Origin: a virus
DNA length: 64,000 bases
Reading direction: 5' to 3' (one strand)
Virus record (IMG/VR): IMGVR_UViG_3300026078_000023
Coordinates: 1 to 64,000 of that record
Both the position numbers and the translations under genes were made by a program. Shown here in pieces: positions 45,831 to 53,311 of the stretch (its first letter is position 1; the number at the start of each line of letters is the position of its first letter). The notes under the pieces are model-generated. The model was given only the letters and a program-made list of their open reading frames with translations, had not been told where the DNA came from and made no database searches.

Positions 45831-46109
45831 CTACCAGCAGGAGGCGGTGACGATGCCGTTCGAGCCGGTGACCATGCGGAACCACACCTTCTGGTACCGA
45901 GACCCCGGGCGCGAGGTCGACTTGAAGTTCGCGCTGTCGAGTCGGCCGTGGTCGTTCTTGCCGTCGAAGGAGAACGCGATCACGACCGTCGCCGTGGGGG
46001 TGAACATCTCGAGGCCGTTCCGGGGGACATACCCGAAGTCCACCTCCGGGGTGGCCGCGTAGGTGGTCGTGGACGTGATCGCCGCGGTGGTGACGCTGGA
46101 GGCAGCCAT
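45831..46109 (-). CDS. possible small virion protein (92 aa)
   Basis: Thr/Ser-rich beta protein (VTTAAITSTTTYAATPEVDF, TATVVIAFSFDGKNDHG, YQKVWFRMVTGSNGIVTASCW). Together with the next gene it resembles small beta-sandwich virion proteins. No firm identity. Confidence 0.5.
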   Translation of the reverse strand: MAASSVTTAAITSTTTYAATPEVDFGYVPRNGLEMFTPTATVVIAFSFDGKNDHGRLDSANFKSTSRPGSRYQKVWFRMVTGSNGIVTASCW

Positions 46110-46148
46110 GCGGACAGCCTACGCGCCAGCGCGCGCGGCAGTCAAAGC

Positions 46149-46523
46149 TCAGTCCCCGGCGATCACGTACTCGATGCGGCCGGCGCCCGCCAGGCTGACC
46201 GAGGTGAGCGGGTCGCCGGCGCCGGGGGCGTGCAGGACGAGCAGGTCCGAGAACGGGATCCGCTGGTTCGCCCCGCCCGTCGCGCTGCTGACCACCGCCA
46301 CCATGGCCTGCCCGTCGAGGGCCCGGACCGCCAGGAAGCGGATCGCCGTCACGGCCCCGGGGGACAGCTGGGTCGTCCCGGAGACCGAGAACGCGCCGCC
46401 GTCCTGGGCGGCGTAGTTCCGGCCGGACACGTCCAGCGCGACCGTTGCGTGAGCTCCACCTGACCCGGTGGGCGACGACGGGGACAGCGTGACCTCACCG
46501 GAGACGACGAGCTTGCTGGACAT
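46149..46523 (-). CDS. possible small virion protein (124 aa)
   Basis: Entirely beta-like and Gly/Ser/Ala-rich (LVVSGEVTLSPSSPTGSGG, TAIRFLAVRALDGQAMVAV, RIPFSDLLVLHAPG). Probable structural or decoration protein. ATG 46523. Confidence 0.5.
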   Translation of the reverse strand: MSSKLVVSGEVTLSPSSPTGSGGAHATVALDVSGRNYAAQDGGAFSVSGTTQLSPGAVTAIRFLAVRALDGQAMVAVVSSATGGANQRIPFSDLLVLHAPGAGDPLTSVSLAGAGRIEYVIAGD

Positions 46524-46532
46524 CGGGCCATC

Positions 46533-46910
46533 TTAGCGGCGGCCGCGCGCCGGCGTCGACTCGCGCGCCGAGGCCCTGCGGTCGGCGAACACGGCCTGGA
46601 TCCCCTCCCCGGGTAGGCCGAGGTACCCGACCGGGGCCTGGAGGACCGTGGGTTCGCGGCAGACGAACCACCTGGCGTTGCCGCGGCACCTGCCCGGGCC
46701 CTGCCCGCCGGCCGGCCCCAGGAACTCGCCGTAGCTGCCGGGCGGGTCGATGCTCTCGTCCACCAGGTCGATCGGCCCCGTGCACCCTGGGCACAGGCTC
46801 TTGACGACGGTGGGGACGTCGTCGAATGGCGCCGCGTCGATGTCTACCGACGGCGGGGTCGGCACCAGCCGCCTGGCGACCGCGGGGACCGGTGGCGGCA
46901 GCTTGGCCAT
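46533..46910 (-). CDS. zinc-site hypothetical protein (125 aa)
   Basis: VKSLCPGCTGPIDLVD and later RCRGNARWFVC contain Cys pairs. Pro-rich N-terminus. Function unknown. Confidence 0.55.
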   Translation of the reverse strand: MAKLPPPVPAVARRLVPTPPSVDIDAAPFDDVPTVVKSLCPGCTGPIDLVDESIDPPGSYGEFLGPAGGQGPGRCRGNARWFVCREPTVLQAPVGYLGLPGEGIQAVFADRRASARESTPARGRR

Positions 46911-46915
46911 TGACC

Positions 46916-47311
46916 TTAGGACCTGCTCTTGCGGCCCGGCGACGAGCCGTCCCCGCGCTCGCGGATCAGGCGCCGGCGGGTCTCGCTCGTCTCCCCGGGC
47001 GCCGACGAGGCCGCGGGCGCCGCCATGGCCCGCTCGATCTCGCGCGCTTCGACGAGCGCGAGGTCGCCCTGTCGCAGCAGTTCCGGCGCGAATTCCCTTA
47101 CTGCGTCGTTGAAAAGCCGGAGAGCCTGGCTTTTGTGGACTCCGACAGCTCCGACAGCTCCTCCTTGAATCTCGAGTAGAGTGTCGAGAGCTCTCCGGAG
47201 TCGACGCCAGTGACGACGGCTCTCCTGGTCCTCCCGGAGACGACGGTTTGCTTCTTCGACACGCGCTGCCCTACCCACCCCCGCACTGCCGTTGCGATGT
47301 TCATCGGACAT
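46916..47311 (-). CDS. hypothetical basic protein, overlaps another frame (131 aa)
   Basis: ATG 47311. The N-terminal 70 residues overlap the 47098-47304 gene in a different frame and there have lower third-position GC than usual. The C-terminal 60 residues (LLRQGDLALVEAREIERAMAAP) have normal bias. It may be one long gene with an embedded second gene, or the true start may be later. Confidence 0.45.
   Translation of the reverse strand: MSDEHRNGSAGVGRAARVEEANRRLREDQESRRHWRRLRRALDTLLEIQGGAVGAVGVHKSQALRLFNDAVREFAPELLRQGDLALVEAREIERAMAAPAASSAPGETSETRRRLIRERGDGSSPGRKSRS
47098..47304 (-). CDS. hypothetical protein encoded within another frame (68 aa)
   Basis: ATG 47304, 7 bases after the other start, sharing one GGGGG site. 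Third-position GC is high throughout, supporting coding. C-terminal helix LYSRFKEELSELSESTKARL. It could be the primary gene here. Confidence 0.5.
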   Translation of the reverse strand: MNIATAVRGWVGQRVSKKQTVVSGRTRRAVVTGVDSGELSTLYSRFKEELSELSESTKARLSGFSTTQ

Positions 47312-47344
47312 GTCCCCCGTCCATGTTGATGGGTGAAACGTAGA

Positions 47345-47992
47345 TCACTTGCCAGACGCTCCGCCGGAATTCGTCTGTGGCTGTTGAGGCGCCGGTGTCG
47401 GTGGAACTGGCACCACCTCGGGCGGCTTCGGCGGCGGTGCCGGCGGCGCTTCCTGGTTCTTCGGCGGCAGCGGCGGCGGCTCGAGCGGGATCGGCTTGAT
47501 GATCGCCGCCGGCCGCTTCACGCGCGCCGCGAGCTCGGCGGCGTTCTTCGCGGCATTCTCCTTGACCGCCTTCACCAGCCCCGGGTCGATGCGCCGCCGA
47601 GCTGGGCGACCCTCCACGACGAAGTCCTGGGCGACGATCACCGCGCTCTGCGCCTTCTGGGTCTTCTCGATGGCGGCCAGGCGATCGTCCATCGCCTTGA
47701 TGACCGGGCCCATCTTGTTCACGTCCTCGGCCAGGCTCATCCACCGCAGCCTGACCGCGCTCTCCGTCTCCTTCGTGACCTCGGCCGCCTTCTCGTCGAC
47801 CTTGGCCGTCGTCTTGAGGTGCGCGAAGGCCCCGCCCGCGAGCAACGTCAGCAGCGGCCACAGGCCGCGCTCGAGGAAGAGGTGGAACCCCTTGCTTTCG
47901 CGCAGCTGCGCCAGCCAGCCGTCGGAGCCGTCGTCCTCGACTGCGCGCGCCCGCATGGGGGACGGCGGGGTCTGGCGATCGTCGGTGTTCAC
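47345..47992 (-). CDS. single-TM protein with proline-rich tail (215 aa)
   Basis: One membrane helix (LWPLLTLLAGGAFAHL, about residues 44-59), then a coiled-coil stretch (KVDEKAAEVTKETES to AAIEKTQKAQ) and a C-terminal Pro-rich tail (PPPLPPKNQEAPPAPPPKPP). This anchor, coil and Pro tail resemble spanin or Rz-type proteins, but that is inference. ATG overlaps the holin-like gene stop. Confidence 0.5.
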   Translation of the reverse strand: MNTDDRQTPPSPMRARAVEDDGSDGWLAQLRESKGFHLFLERGLWPLLTLLAGGAFAHLKTTAKVDEKAAEVTKETESAVRLRWMSLAEDVNKMGPVIKAMDDRLAAIEKTQKAQSAVIVAQDFVVEGRPARRRIDPGLVKAVKENAAKNAAELAARVKRPAAIIKPIPLEPPPLPPKNQEAPPAPPPKPPEVVPVPPTPAPQQPQTNSGGASGK

Positions 47993-48450
47993 GTGCTACC
48001 GGCGACGGGCGCCACGGGGACCGCGTTGGCAGCAGCCACGCGCGCCAGCTTCATCTGGTCGTAGGCCGATTCGATCTTGGCCAGCAGGTCAGACGTCACC
48101 GCCGCCGCGGTCATCGCCTTGAGCTTCTGCATGTCGTCGACGTCCTTGGCGGCGACCTGCCGGAGCTTCGCCAGGGCCGTGCTGCGCAGGGCCTCCTGGT
48201 CGGCGGAGTCGATCTTCCCGTCGCCGGCCCTGGCGGCGAGCTCCTTGTAGGTCGTCGCGGCCACCTCGCGGACGATCTCGGCGGCCGAGTCGGTCACGCG
48301 GTCGAGCACGCCCCGGAGCTGCTCGTTCTTCGTCTTCGCGGCGACCAGCTTCTTCACCTCGAGCACGATGAGCGGCATCAGGATGCCCATGACCGCGCCG
48401 AGCGCCGGGATGACCACCTCGACGATGAACTTCAAGACGGCCTGGTTCAT
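47989..48450 (-). CDS. LLH-type holin candidate (153 aa)
   Basis: One N-terminal membrane helix (VLKFIVEVVIPALGAVMGILMPLIVLEV) then a charged helical domain (KKLVAAKTKNEQLRGVLDRV, VREVAATTYKELAARAGDGKIDSADQ), the layout of LLH-family phage holins. It would form membrane holes for lysis; the neighbouring membrane proteins, lipoprotein and protease fit a lysis group. Confidence 0.55.
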   Translation of the reverse strand: MNQAVLKFIVEVVIPALGAVMGILMPLIVLEVKKLVAAKTKNEQLRGVLDRVTDSAAEIVREVAATTYKELAARAGDGKIDSADQEALRSTALAKLRQVAAKDVDDMQKLKAMTAAAVTSDLLAKIESAYDQMKLARVAAANAVPVAPVAGST

Positions 48451-48497
48451 TCGCCCGATGATGGAGCACGCGGCCTGCGCCGCGCAAATTTCGCCGA

Positions 48498-48758
48498 CTA
48501 CTGCTGGCAGGCGTCCCACTGCGCGCAAGTCCGCGCCGCGGTGAGGCATCCGACGGGGTAAGTGAACACGCCGGAGGCGACCACGTTCTCGCACGCCTGG
48601 TCGCAGAGCGGGCCGACGTCCGGGCAGTGCATCGACTGGGCGTTCTGGCACGCGGTCGCGCACGTGGCGCCCTCGACGGGCGGGGGGAGCGGAGTCGGCG
48701 GCGGGACGACGGTGGCGCAGCCGGCGGCGAGGAAGACGAGGACGAGTAGCTTCGGCAT
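48498..48758 (-). CDS. putative small lipoprotein (86 aa)
   Basis: MPKLLVLVFLAAGC is a textbook lipoprotein signal (Cys14), followed by a Pro-rich stretch (TVVPPPTPLPPPVEG) and a Cys-rich body with about eight Cys. An outer-spanin-like or envelope role is possible. ATG 48758 follows directly on the protease gene. Confidence 0.6.
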   Translation of the reverse strand: MPKLLVLVFLAAGCATVVPPPTPLPPPVEGATCATACQNAQSMHCPDVGPLCDQACENVVASGVFTYPVGCLTAARTCAQWDACQQ

Positions 48759-49568
48759 CTAGAACCCCCTGTAACGCGGGACGCTGTACGCGACCCACAG
48801 GTCATCGGTCCGGTCGTCCTCGACGTAGTCCCAGCTCATGTCGAAGTACCCGCCCTGGAACACGCCGGGGCCCCAGGACGTCAGGGTCCGGACGGCCTCC
48901 GGGCTGTGCCCGCACCAGACCATGGCGTGGCCGCCGGCGATCTTGTCGGACGGTCCGGGCGGCTCGGCGATCCCGGACTTCCCCAGCTCGCCACCGCAGA
49001 ACGCCTCCGACACGTCGGTCCCGAACACCACCAGGTGGCCGGCGCCGAGGGAGCGCTTGACGTCGTCGACGCGCTGGCCGCCGGTGCTCAAGATCCGACG
49101 GTAGTCGACCTCCGGCCGCGGCCCATCGGCCACGCTCTGGGGGAAGGCCGCCTCCATGACCTGCAGCGGCGGGCGGCGCCTCCACCGGTCGTCGTCCGTC
49201 GTGTACGGCCACGCCGTCTCGGGGGCGAACCCGAACGTGTTCATCCCCTGGAACGCCAGGTGAATGAAGGCGCCGGCGTCCTCGTCCTGCTCGCCGGCGA
49301 TGGCGCGGGCGAGCCAGTAGATCGCCCACCGCGACGGCAGCGGCGTCGAGGCCGGCGCGCCGGCGACGAGCTGGCCGCCGCGGATCAGGTTGGCGGAGGA
49401 GTTGCCGACGCAGGACGAGTAGGGGCCCTGGTCGACGACCTCGGTCAGGGAAACCAGGGTGGACCGCTCGGGGACCTCCCCGCCGTTGAGCCTGTGCGCG
49501 GCGAAGGGCCGCGTCCTGTCCCCGCCGTTCGGCGGGCGCTTGTACCCGGTCTGTCGGATCGTCGTCAC
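48759..49568 (-). CDS. papain-like cysteine protease (C1-type fold)
   Basis: 269 aa. Catalytic Cys53 in QGPYSSCVGNSSAN, His214 in AGGHAMVWCGH and SWGPGVFQGGYF near 231, which aligns with the NSWG segment but has Ser where Asn is usual. No propeptide or signal peptide is visible. It could cleave peptidoglycan cross-links, act as an endolysin-like enzyme, or process phage proteins; position near holin and lipoprotein genes favours lysis. Confidence 0.7.
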   Translation of the reverse strand: MTTIRQTGYKRPPNGGDRTRPFAAHRLNGGEVPERSTLVSLTEVVDQGPYSSCVGNSSANLIRGGQLVAGAPASTPLPSRWAIYWLARAIAGEQDEDAGAFIHLAFQGMNTFGFAPETAWPYTTDDDRWRRRPPLQVMEAAFPQSVADGPRPEVDYRRILSTGGQRVDDVKRSLGAGHLVVFGTDVSEAFCGGELGKSGIAEPPGPSDKIAGGHAMVWCGHSPEAVRTLTSWGPGVFQGGYFDMSWDYVEDDRTDDLWVAYSVPRYRGF

Positions 49569-49897
49569 GCGGACCCCCTCGCTGCCACGACCAGCTCGGC
49601 CGCGACGGTTGGTTCGATCTCGAATCGGAGCGCGGTCATCGCGACGGCCTCCGCCGCGTGCATGCGGGCGTGGGTCGCGACGGAGGCGCGCGCTGATGCC
49701 TCCCCGGCGGCCTCGGCGATCCGCCGCTGGACGAGGATCCGATTGGCCCCGCCGAGGAACACGTCGAACCCGAGCTCGACCAGGAGCTGGGCGCCGGCGG
49801 CCGTGAGCGACACGGCGGGGATCCCGAGGTGCTTGGCCACCTCGAGCGCGTCCTCGATCACCTTCTGGACGACGCGTGGGTCAGCCACCGGGGGCAC
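49565..49897 (-). CDS. hypothetical protein (110 aa)
   Basis: Unknown helical protein (PRVVQKVIEDALEVAKHLGI, AAEAVAMTALRFEIEPTVAAEL). GTG 49897 lies 17 bases inside the previous small gene. Confidence 0.6.
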   Translation of the reverse strand: MPPVADPRVVQKVIEDALEVAKHLGIPAVSLTAAGAQLLVELGFDVFLGGANRILVQRRIAEAAGEASARASVATHARMHAAEAVAMTALRFEIEPTVAAELVVAARGSA

Positions 49898-50048
49898 CGG
49901 TGGTCTTCCAGATCACGAATCCCGTCCCGATGACGAACGCCACGAACGCGACCAACAGGACCACCTCGAACATGACCTGCGCGCGCGGGCTGACCCCGCA
50001 CTCGTGGTCAGGGGGGGACGAGACGTCGTAGTCGCGGTCGACGGGCAC
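49881..50048 (-). CDS. small membrane protein (55 aa)
   Basis: GTG 50048 to TGA 49881. N-terminal VPVDRDYDVSSPPDHECG, then one helix (FEVVLLVAFVAFVIGTGFVIW) near the C-terminus. Supported by tight spacing on both sides. Confidence 0.5.
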   Translation of the reverse strand: MPVDRDYDVSSPPDHECGVSPRAQVMFEVVLLVAFVAFVIGTGFVIWKTTGAPGG

Positions 50049-50052
50049 CTGG

Positions 50053-50526
50053 TCAGGCCCCGAAGACGAGCGGCTCGGGGACCACGAACCCGCCTGACGG
50101 TGCGGCCCCGGCCCTGCCCCCGGGCGTGGCGCGCCTGACGCCGTACGGTCCCAAGATCGCGAGGGCGTCGTTGTAGAGCCCCTTGAAGTCGCCGAACGCC
50201 AGGTCGACCTGGGCCCGCGTCAGCTCGGTGATCCCGTCGCACGTCCGGACGGCAGCGTCGATCGCCACCTTCGTCTTGGCGAACAGGGCGTCCAGGTCCT
50301 TTCGCTTGGCGGGGTCCAGGTTGATGGTCTGAGAGACCGACTCGAGCACGCCGACCACGAGGAGCGCGTCCTGGGCGTACTTCTGGACGTCGACCTTCGC
50401 GATGACGTCGGTCACCGGCTTGACAGTCGCGCAGCCGGGACTCGAGACGATCGAGGCGGTGCCGGCGACGGCGGCCATGGTGCCGATGATTGCGGCGGCG
50501 ATGACGGGGAAGCGCGGTGGTCTCAT
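50053..50526 (-). CDS. signal-anchored protein (157 aa)
   Basis: Hydrophobic N-terminus (FPVIAAAIIGTMAAVAGTASIV) ending in SSPGC, perhaps a lipoprotein or membrane anchor. The rest is helical (DVIAKVDVQKYAQDALLVVGVL). Likely outside the cytoplasmic membrane; possible lysis-region member. Confidence 0.55.
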   Translation of the reverse strand: MRPPRFPVIAAAIIGTMAAVAGTASIVSSPGCATVKPVTDVIAKVDVQKYAQDALLVVGVLESVSQTINLDPAKRKDLDALFAKTKVAIDAAVRTCDGITELTRAQVDLAFGDFKGLYNDALAILGPYGVRRATPGGRAGAAPSGGFVVPEPLVFGA

Positions 50527-50578
50527 GCCGACGATGCTGCGCCGGCCGAGGCGCAGCTGTCAACGTCCGGCCGCGGCG

Positions 50579-51055
50579 CTACTCGTCGCCGGCCGGCTTG
50601 GAGTCGGACTTGCGGGCCTCGAGCACCTCGTCGATCGGGGGCAGTTCCTGCTGCTCGGAGGCCTTGGACGCGGCCACCTCGGCGGCTCGAGCGGCGGCTT
50701 GCTCGGCGTCCCTGGCGGCGGCGGCGATCTCGGCGTCGCGGGCGGCGACGGCGGCCGCGCGGGCGACGTCACCGGGGTGGTTGACGAGCTCGACGATCTC
50801 CCACTCCTTGGACTCGAACTCCGGCGCGGTGGCGTGCCAGTCGTGGAGCCGGTGGCCGGTGTCCGTGAAGACGCCGATCGTGTCGGCCCCGGCGGCGCCG
50901 GCGATCCCGACGTACCCCATTGCGATCGGGCCCGAGTACTGGCCGGCGGGCGTCTGCACGTTCGGGGCGGTCCAGTTGGCGTGCCGGGCGAACTTCCCGT
51001 TCTTGATTGCCTCCTGGACCTGCTTCCAGCCCTTGCCCTTCGCGATCGTCTTCAT
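50579..51055 (-). CDS. DUF2829-like protein with helical tail (158 aa)
   Basis: N-terminal 80 residues (GWKQVQEAIKNGKFARHANW, APEFESKEWEIVELV) resemble the small DUF2829 fold seen in phages. The C-terminal 70 residues are an Ala/Glu-rich helix (AARDAEIAAAARDAEQAAAR). Role unknown. ATG 51055. Confidence 0.5.
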   Translation of the reverse strand: MKTIAKGKGWKQVQEAIKNGKFARHANWTAPNVQTPAGQYSGPIAMGYVGIAGAAGADTIGVFTDTGHRLHDWHATAPEFESKEWEIVELVNHPGDVARAAAVAARDAEIAAAARDAEQAAARAAEVAASKASEQQELPPIDEVLEARKSDSKPAGDE

Positions 51056-51094
51056 GGCAACGGAGTGTAGTACAGGACCGGGCCCGCCGGATAT

Positions 51095-51763
51095 TCAGGC
51101 GAACGCCCGGCCGCCGCCCGCGGCCGGATCGTGGTCCTCGCGCCAGGAGCGCGACACGCGCCCCTCGAGACCCCCGTTGCCCACCGCGCTCGCGGCGCCG
51201 ACGTGCTGCACGAGGGAGGGCACCACGATCGCGTAGGACAGGCCCAGCGTCGCGCCCAGCAGGGCGAGCTGGTTGTCCGAGCCAACCCGGTCGAATGACG
51301 TGCAGCCCATGTAGCGCATGAGCCCGCACGTCCGCAGCGGGAACTTGATGGCCTGCGCGTAGACGAAGCCCTCCGGCCGCCGCGAGACCCACAGGCCGTG
51401 GGGCATCTCCCACGTGCTGCCGATGTCAAAGAGGCTCACCCAGGCGACGTCATGCGGGACCTGCAGTATCTCCGCGCAGCGCGCACCGTTGCGGCACCAG
51501 CGCACGTCGTCCTCGACGGCGATCAGATCTTCGCCGGCCTCGTAGGCGAGGCTGGCGGCGCGCCAGAGCGTCCACCGGTTGTCCGGCGTGGCGGTGGCCG
51601 GCCGCTCGAAGGCGTCGAGGGTCCAGCCCTTGGGCAGCTCGCCAACGGGGGACAGCGAGTCGCTCACGACCACGCGGCGGCCCTCGGCCGAGGCGTCCGT
51701 CGAGGCGAGCGTGGCTGCGAGGTACGAGGCTCCCGGGCGCGGGTGGGTGAGGACGGCGATCAC
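51095..51763 (-). CDS. glycosyltransferase-like protein (222 aa)
   Basis: GT-A-like layout: PRPGASYLAATLASTDAS at the start, DNRWTLWRAASLAYEAGEDLIAVEDDVRWC with an ED-D motif like the metal-binding DxD, and SDNQLALLG later. From memory this matches small phage/bacterial glycosyltransferases. It lies directly downstream of tail-fibre genes, so it may glycosylate a tail or host structure; unproven. Confidence 0.6.
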   Translation of the reverse strand: MIAVLTHPRPGASYLAATLASTDASAEGRRVVVSDSLSPVGELPKGWTLDAFERPATATPDNRWTLWRAASLAYEAGEDLIAVEDDVRWCRNGARCAEILQVPHDVAWVSLFDIGSTWEMPHGLWVSRRPEGFVYAQAIKFPLRTCGLMRYMGCTSFDRVGSDNQLALLGATLGLSYAIVVPSLVQHVGAASAVGNGGLEGRVSRSWREDHDPAAGGGRAFA

Positions 51764-53304
51764 TCCTGGAACCTCCCCGTGATGTACAGGCCGATGGCGC
51801 CGCTGTTGATCGTTCCGGAGGCGACGGAGATGCGGATCCCCACGATGTCGCCCGCGGAAAAGACTTGCGTCGACGTGGCAGTACCCCCCGCGGTCGAGCC
51901 GGCGAAGAACGTCCCCAGGGTAATGACGGGCGTTCCGTTGAGGACGACTTGGACGCTGTACGTGGGCGAGCCGGTGCCCGCCAGCGTGTTCAGCATGATG
52001 TCGAACGCCCAGTCCTGCGCGGTGCTGTCGTTGGGGACGCGGAAACCGAAGAACGACGTCGCAAACTCAGTGATGTAACCGACGCCGATGTAGAACGACG
52101 AGCTCGCAAGCGTGGTTCCGGGGAAGCCGCTGCGGCAGCCCCAGGTCAGGCTGTACTGCTTCCCCACCTTGAAGGTCGACGCCGAGAATTTCGCCGGCCC
52201 GGAGACGGTCAACTCCTGTATGGTCCCCGGACCGAGACTTCCGCTACCGAGCAGGACGTTCGCCGAGCTGGTCGTTTGGATCTTGGTGTAACTGACGGTG
52301 TTGTTGCCATACGCCCCCGTGGCCAATTGGCCGAACCCGAGGAAGCCACCGCTCTCGCGCAGCGCGAAACTTGTGCTCGAGCTCGTCGCGATGTCCGCCC
52401 TCGCGCCCGTTGAGCCGCCTGCCACGCCGAGCACGGAGAGGGCGGACCCGTTGGCGACGGCCACCGTGGGGTTCGCGGCGGTGCCACCGATGGTGATCTG
52501 AGAGCCCCCCGTCACCGACAGGACGCCGGTGTTGTTCACGACGGGGTTGGTCCCCGTGCCCGTGATCGAGATGCCGGTACCGGCCGTCACCGACGCCACG
52601 CCGGCCCCGGAGGTGAAGTCGACGAAGGCCGCGGTCCCGTTGTCGACGAGGGTGAACTTGTTCGAGAACTGCAGGTTCGTGTGGTGGGTGATCGGCGTCC
52701 CGGACGAGTCCCTGGTGTTGACCACGCCGCCGTTGATCACGACGGGCGACGCCGGGGATCCGGTGATCGAGATGCCGGACCCGGCGTTGACCAGCAGGAC
52801 GCCGGTGTTGTTGACGACCGGGTTGGTCCCCGTGCCCGTGATGCTGATGCCGGTACCGGCCGTCACCGACGCCACGCCTGTCGTCCCTGGGACTGCCGGG
52901 TAGTTCACCATCACCCAGGCCCCGGACGCCCCCAGCGAGGTGTCGTACCGGAACGTGTAGATCGTGTTCGCGGTCGTGGTGACGTTGGCGCCGCCGATGA
53001 GGAGCATCGGCCGCTCGCTGCCCGACGGGGCTGAGTTGTGGGTGAGGACCTTCGGGGCCTCGGTCAGGAAGTCGACGTGCTGACCGTCCGAGACGCCGCC
53101 GGCGTCGATCCGGAAGATCGTCGTCAGGCCGGCGCCCGTGATGTGGAAGTAGTCGCCCGGGTAGGACGGGATCAGCGCCGCCGACGCGGCGATGTCCGGG
53201 CCGCGCCGGAACTCGCCCTGGATGGTGAAGTCGGTCAAGGACTGCGACTTGGCGGTGTTGTTCTCGCCGTGCAGCCGGAGTCCCTGTGTCGTGATGAATC
53301 CCAT
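51760..53304 (-). CDS. tail fibre/appendage protein with GTGTN-type repeats (514 aa)
   Basis: Contains at least three repeats of the form VTAGTGISITGTGTNPVVNNTG, typical of trimeric fibre shafts, alternating with linker stretches. The C-terminal 170 residues (TFKVGKQYSLTWGCRSGFPG, IVGIRISVASGTINSG) look like a beta-sandwich tip. Probably receptor binding. Two near-identical 79-bp DNA repeats lie inside (52522-52600, 52798-52876). ATG 53304. Confidence 0.7.
   Translation of the reverse strand: MGFITTQGLRLHGENNTAKSQSLTDFTIQGEFRRGPDIAASAALIPSYPGDYFHITGAGLTTIFRIDAGGVSDGQHVDFLTEAPKVLTHNSAPSGSERPMLLIGGANVTTTANTIYTFRYDTSLGASGAWVMVNYPAVPGTTGVASVTAGTGISITGTGTNPVVNNTGVLLVNAGSGISITGSPASPVVINGGVVNTRDSSGTPITHHTNLQFSNKFTLVDNGTAAFVDFTSGAGVASVTAGTGISITGTGTNPVVNNTGVLSVTGGSQITIGGTAANPTVAVANGSALSVLGVAGGSTGARADIATSSSTSFALRESGGFLGFGQLATGAYGNNTVSYTKIQTTSSANVLLGSGSLGPGTIQELTVSGPAKFSASTFKVGKQYSLTWGCRSGFPGTTLASSSFYIGVGYITEFATSFFGFRVPNDSTAQDWAFDIMLNTLAGTGSPTYSVQVVLNGTPVITLGTFFAGSTAGGTATSTQVFSAGDIVGIRISVASGTINSGAIGLYITGRFQE
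52522..52600. repeat. about 79-bp repeat unit 1 in the fibre gene
   Basis: Near-identical to 52798-52876 (encodes VASVTAGTGISITGTGTNPVVNNTGV). Related, more diverged units occur at about 54730-54850 in the next fibre gene. Confidence 0.8.
52798..52876. repeat. about 79-bp repeat unit 2 in the fibre gene
   Basis: Second copy of the unit at 52522-52600 with only a few changes. It offers a site for recombination that adds or removes fibre repeats. Confidence 0.8.
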
Positions 53305-53311
53305 CGTCTAC

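Noticed and set aside
45796-46062. Plus-strand 88-aa frame opposite the small virion-like protein
   Set aside because: The opposite strand has a normal structural-protein-like sequence and normal spacing; only the lone gene at 24775 has good support on the plus strand.
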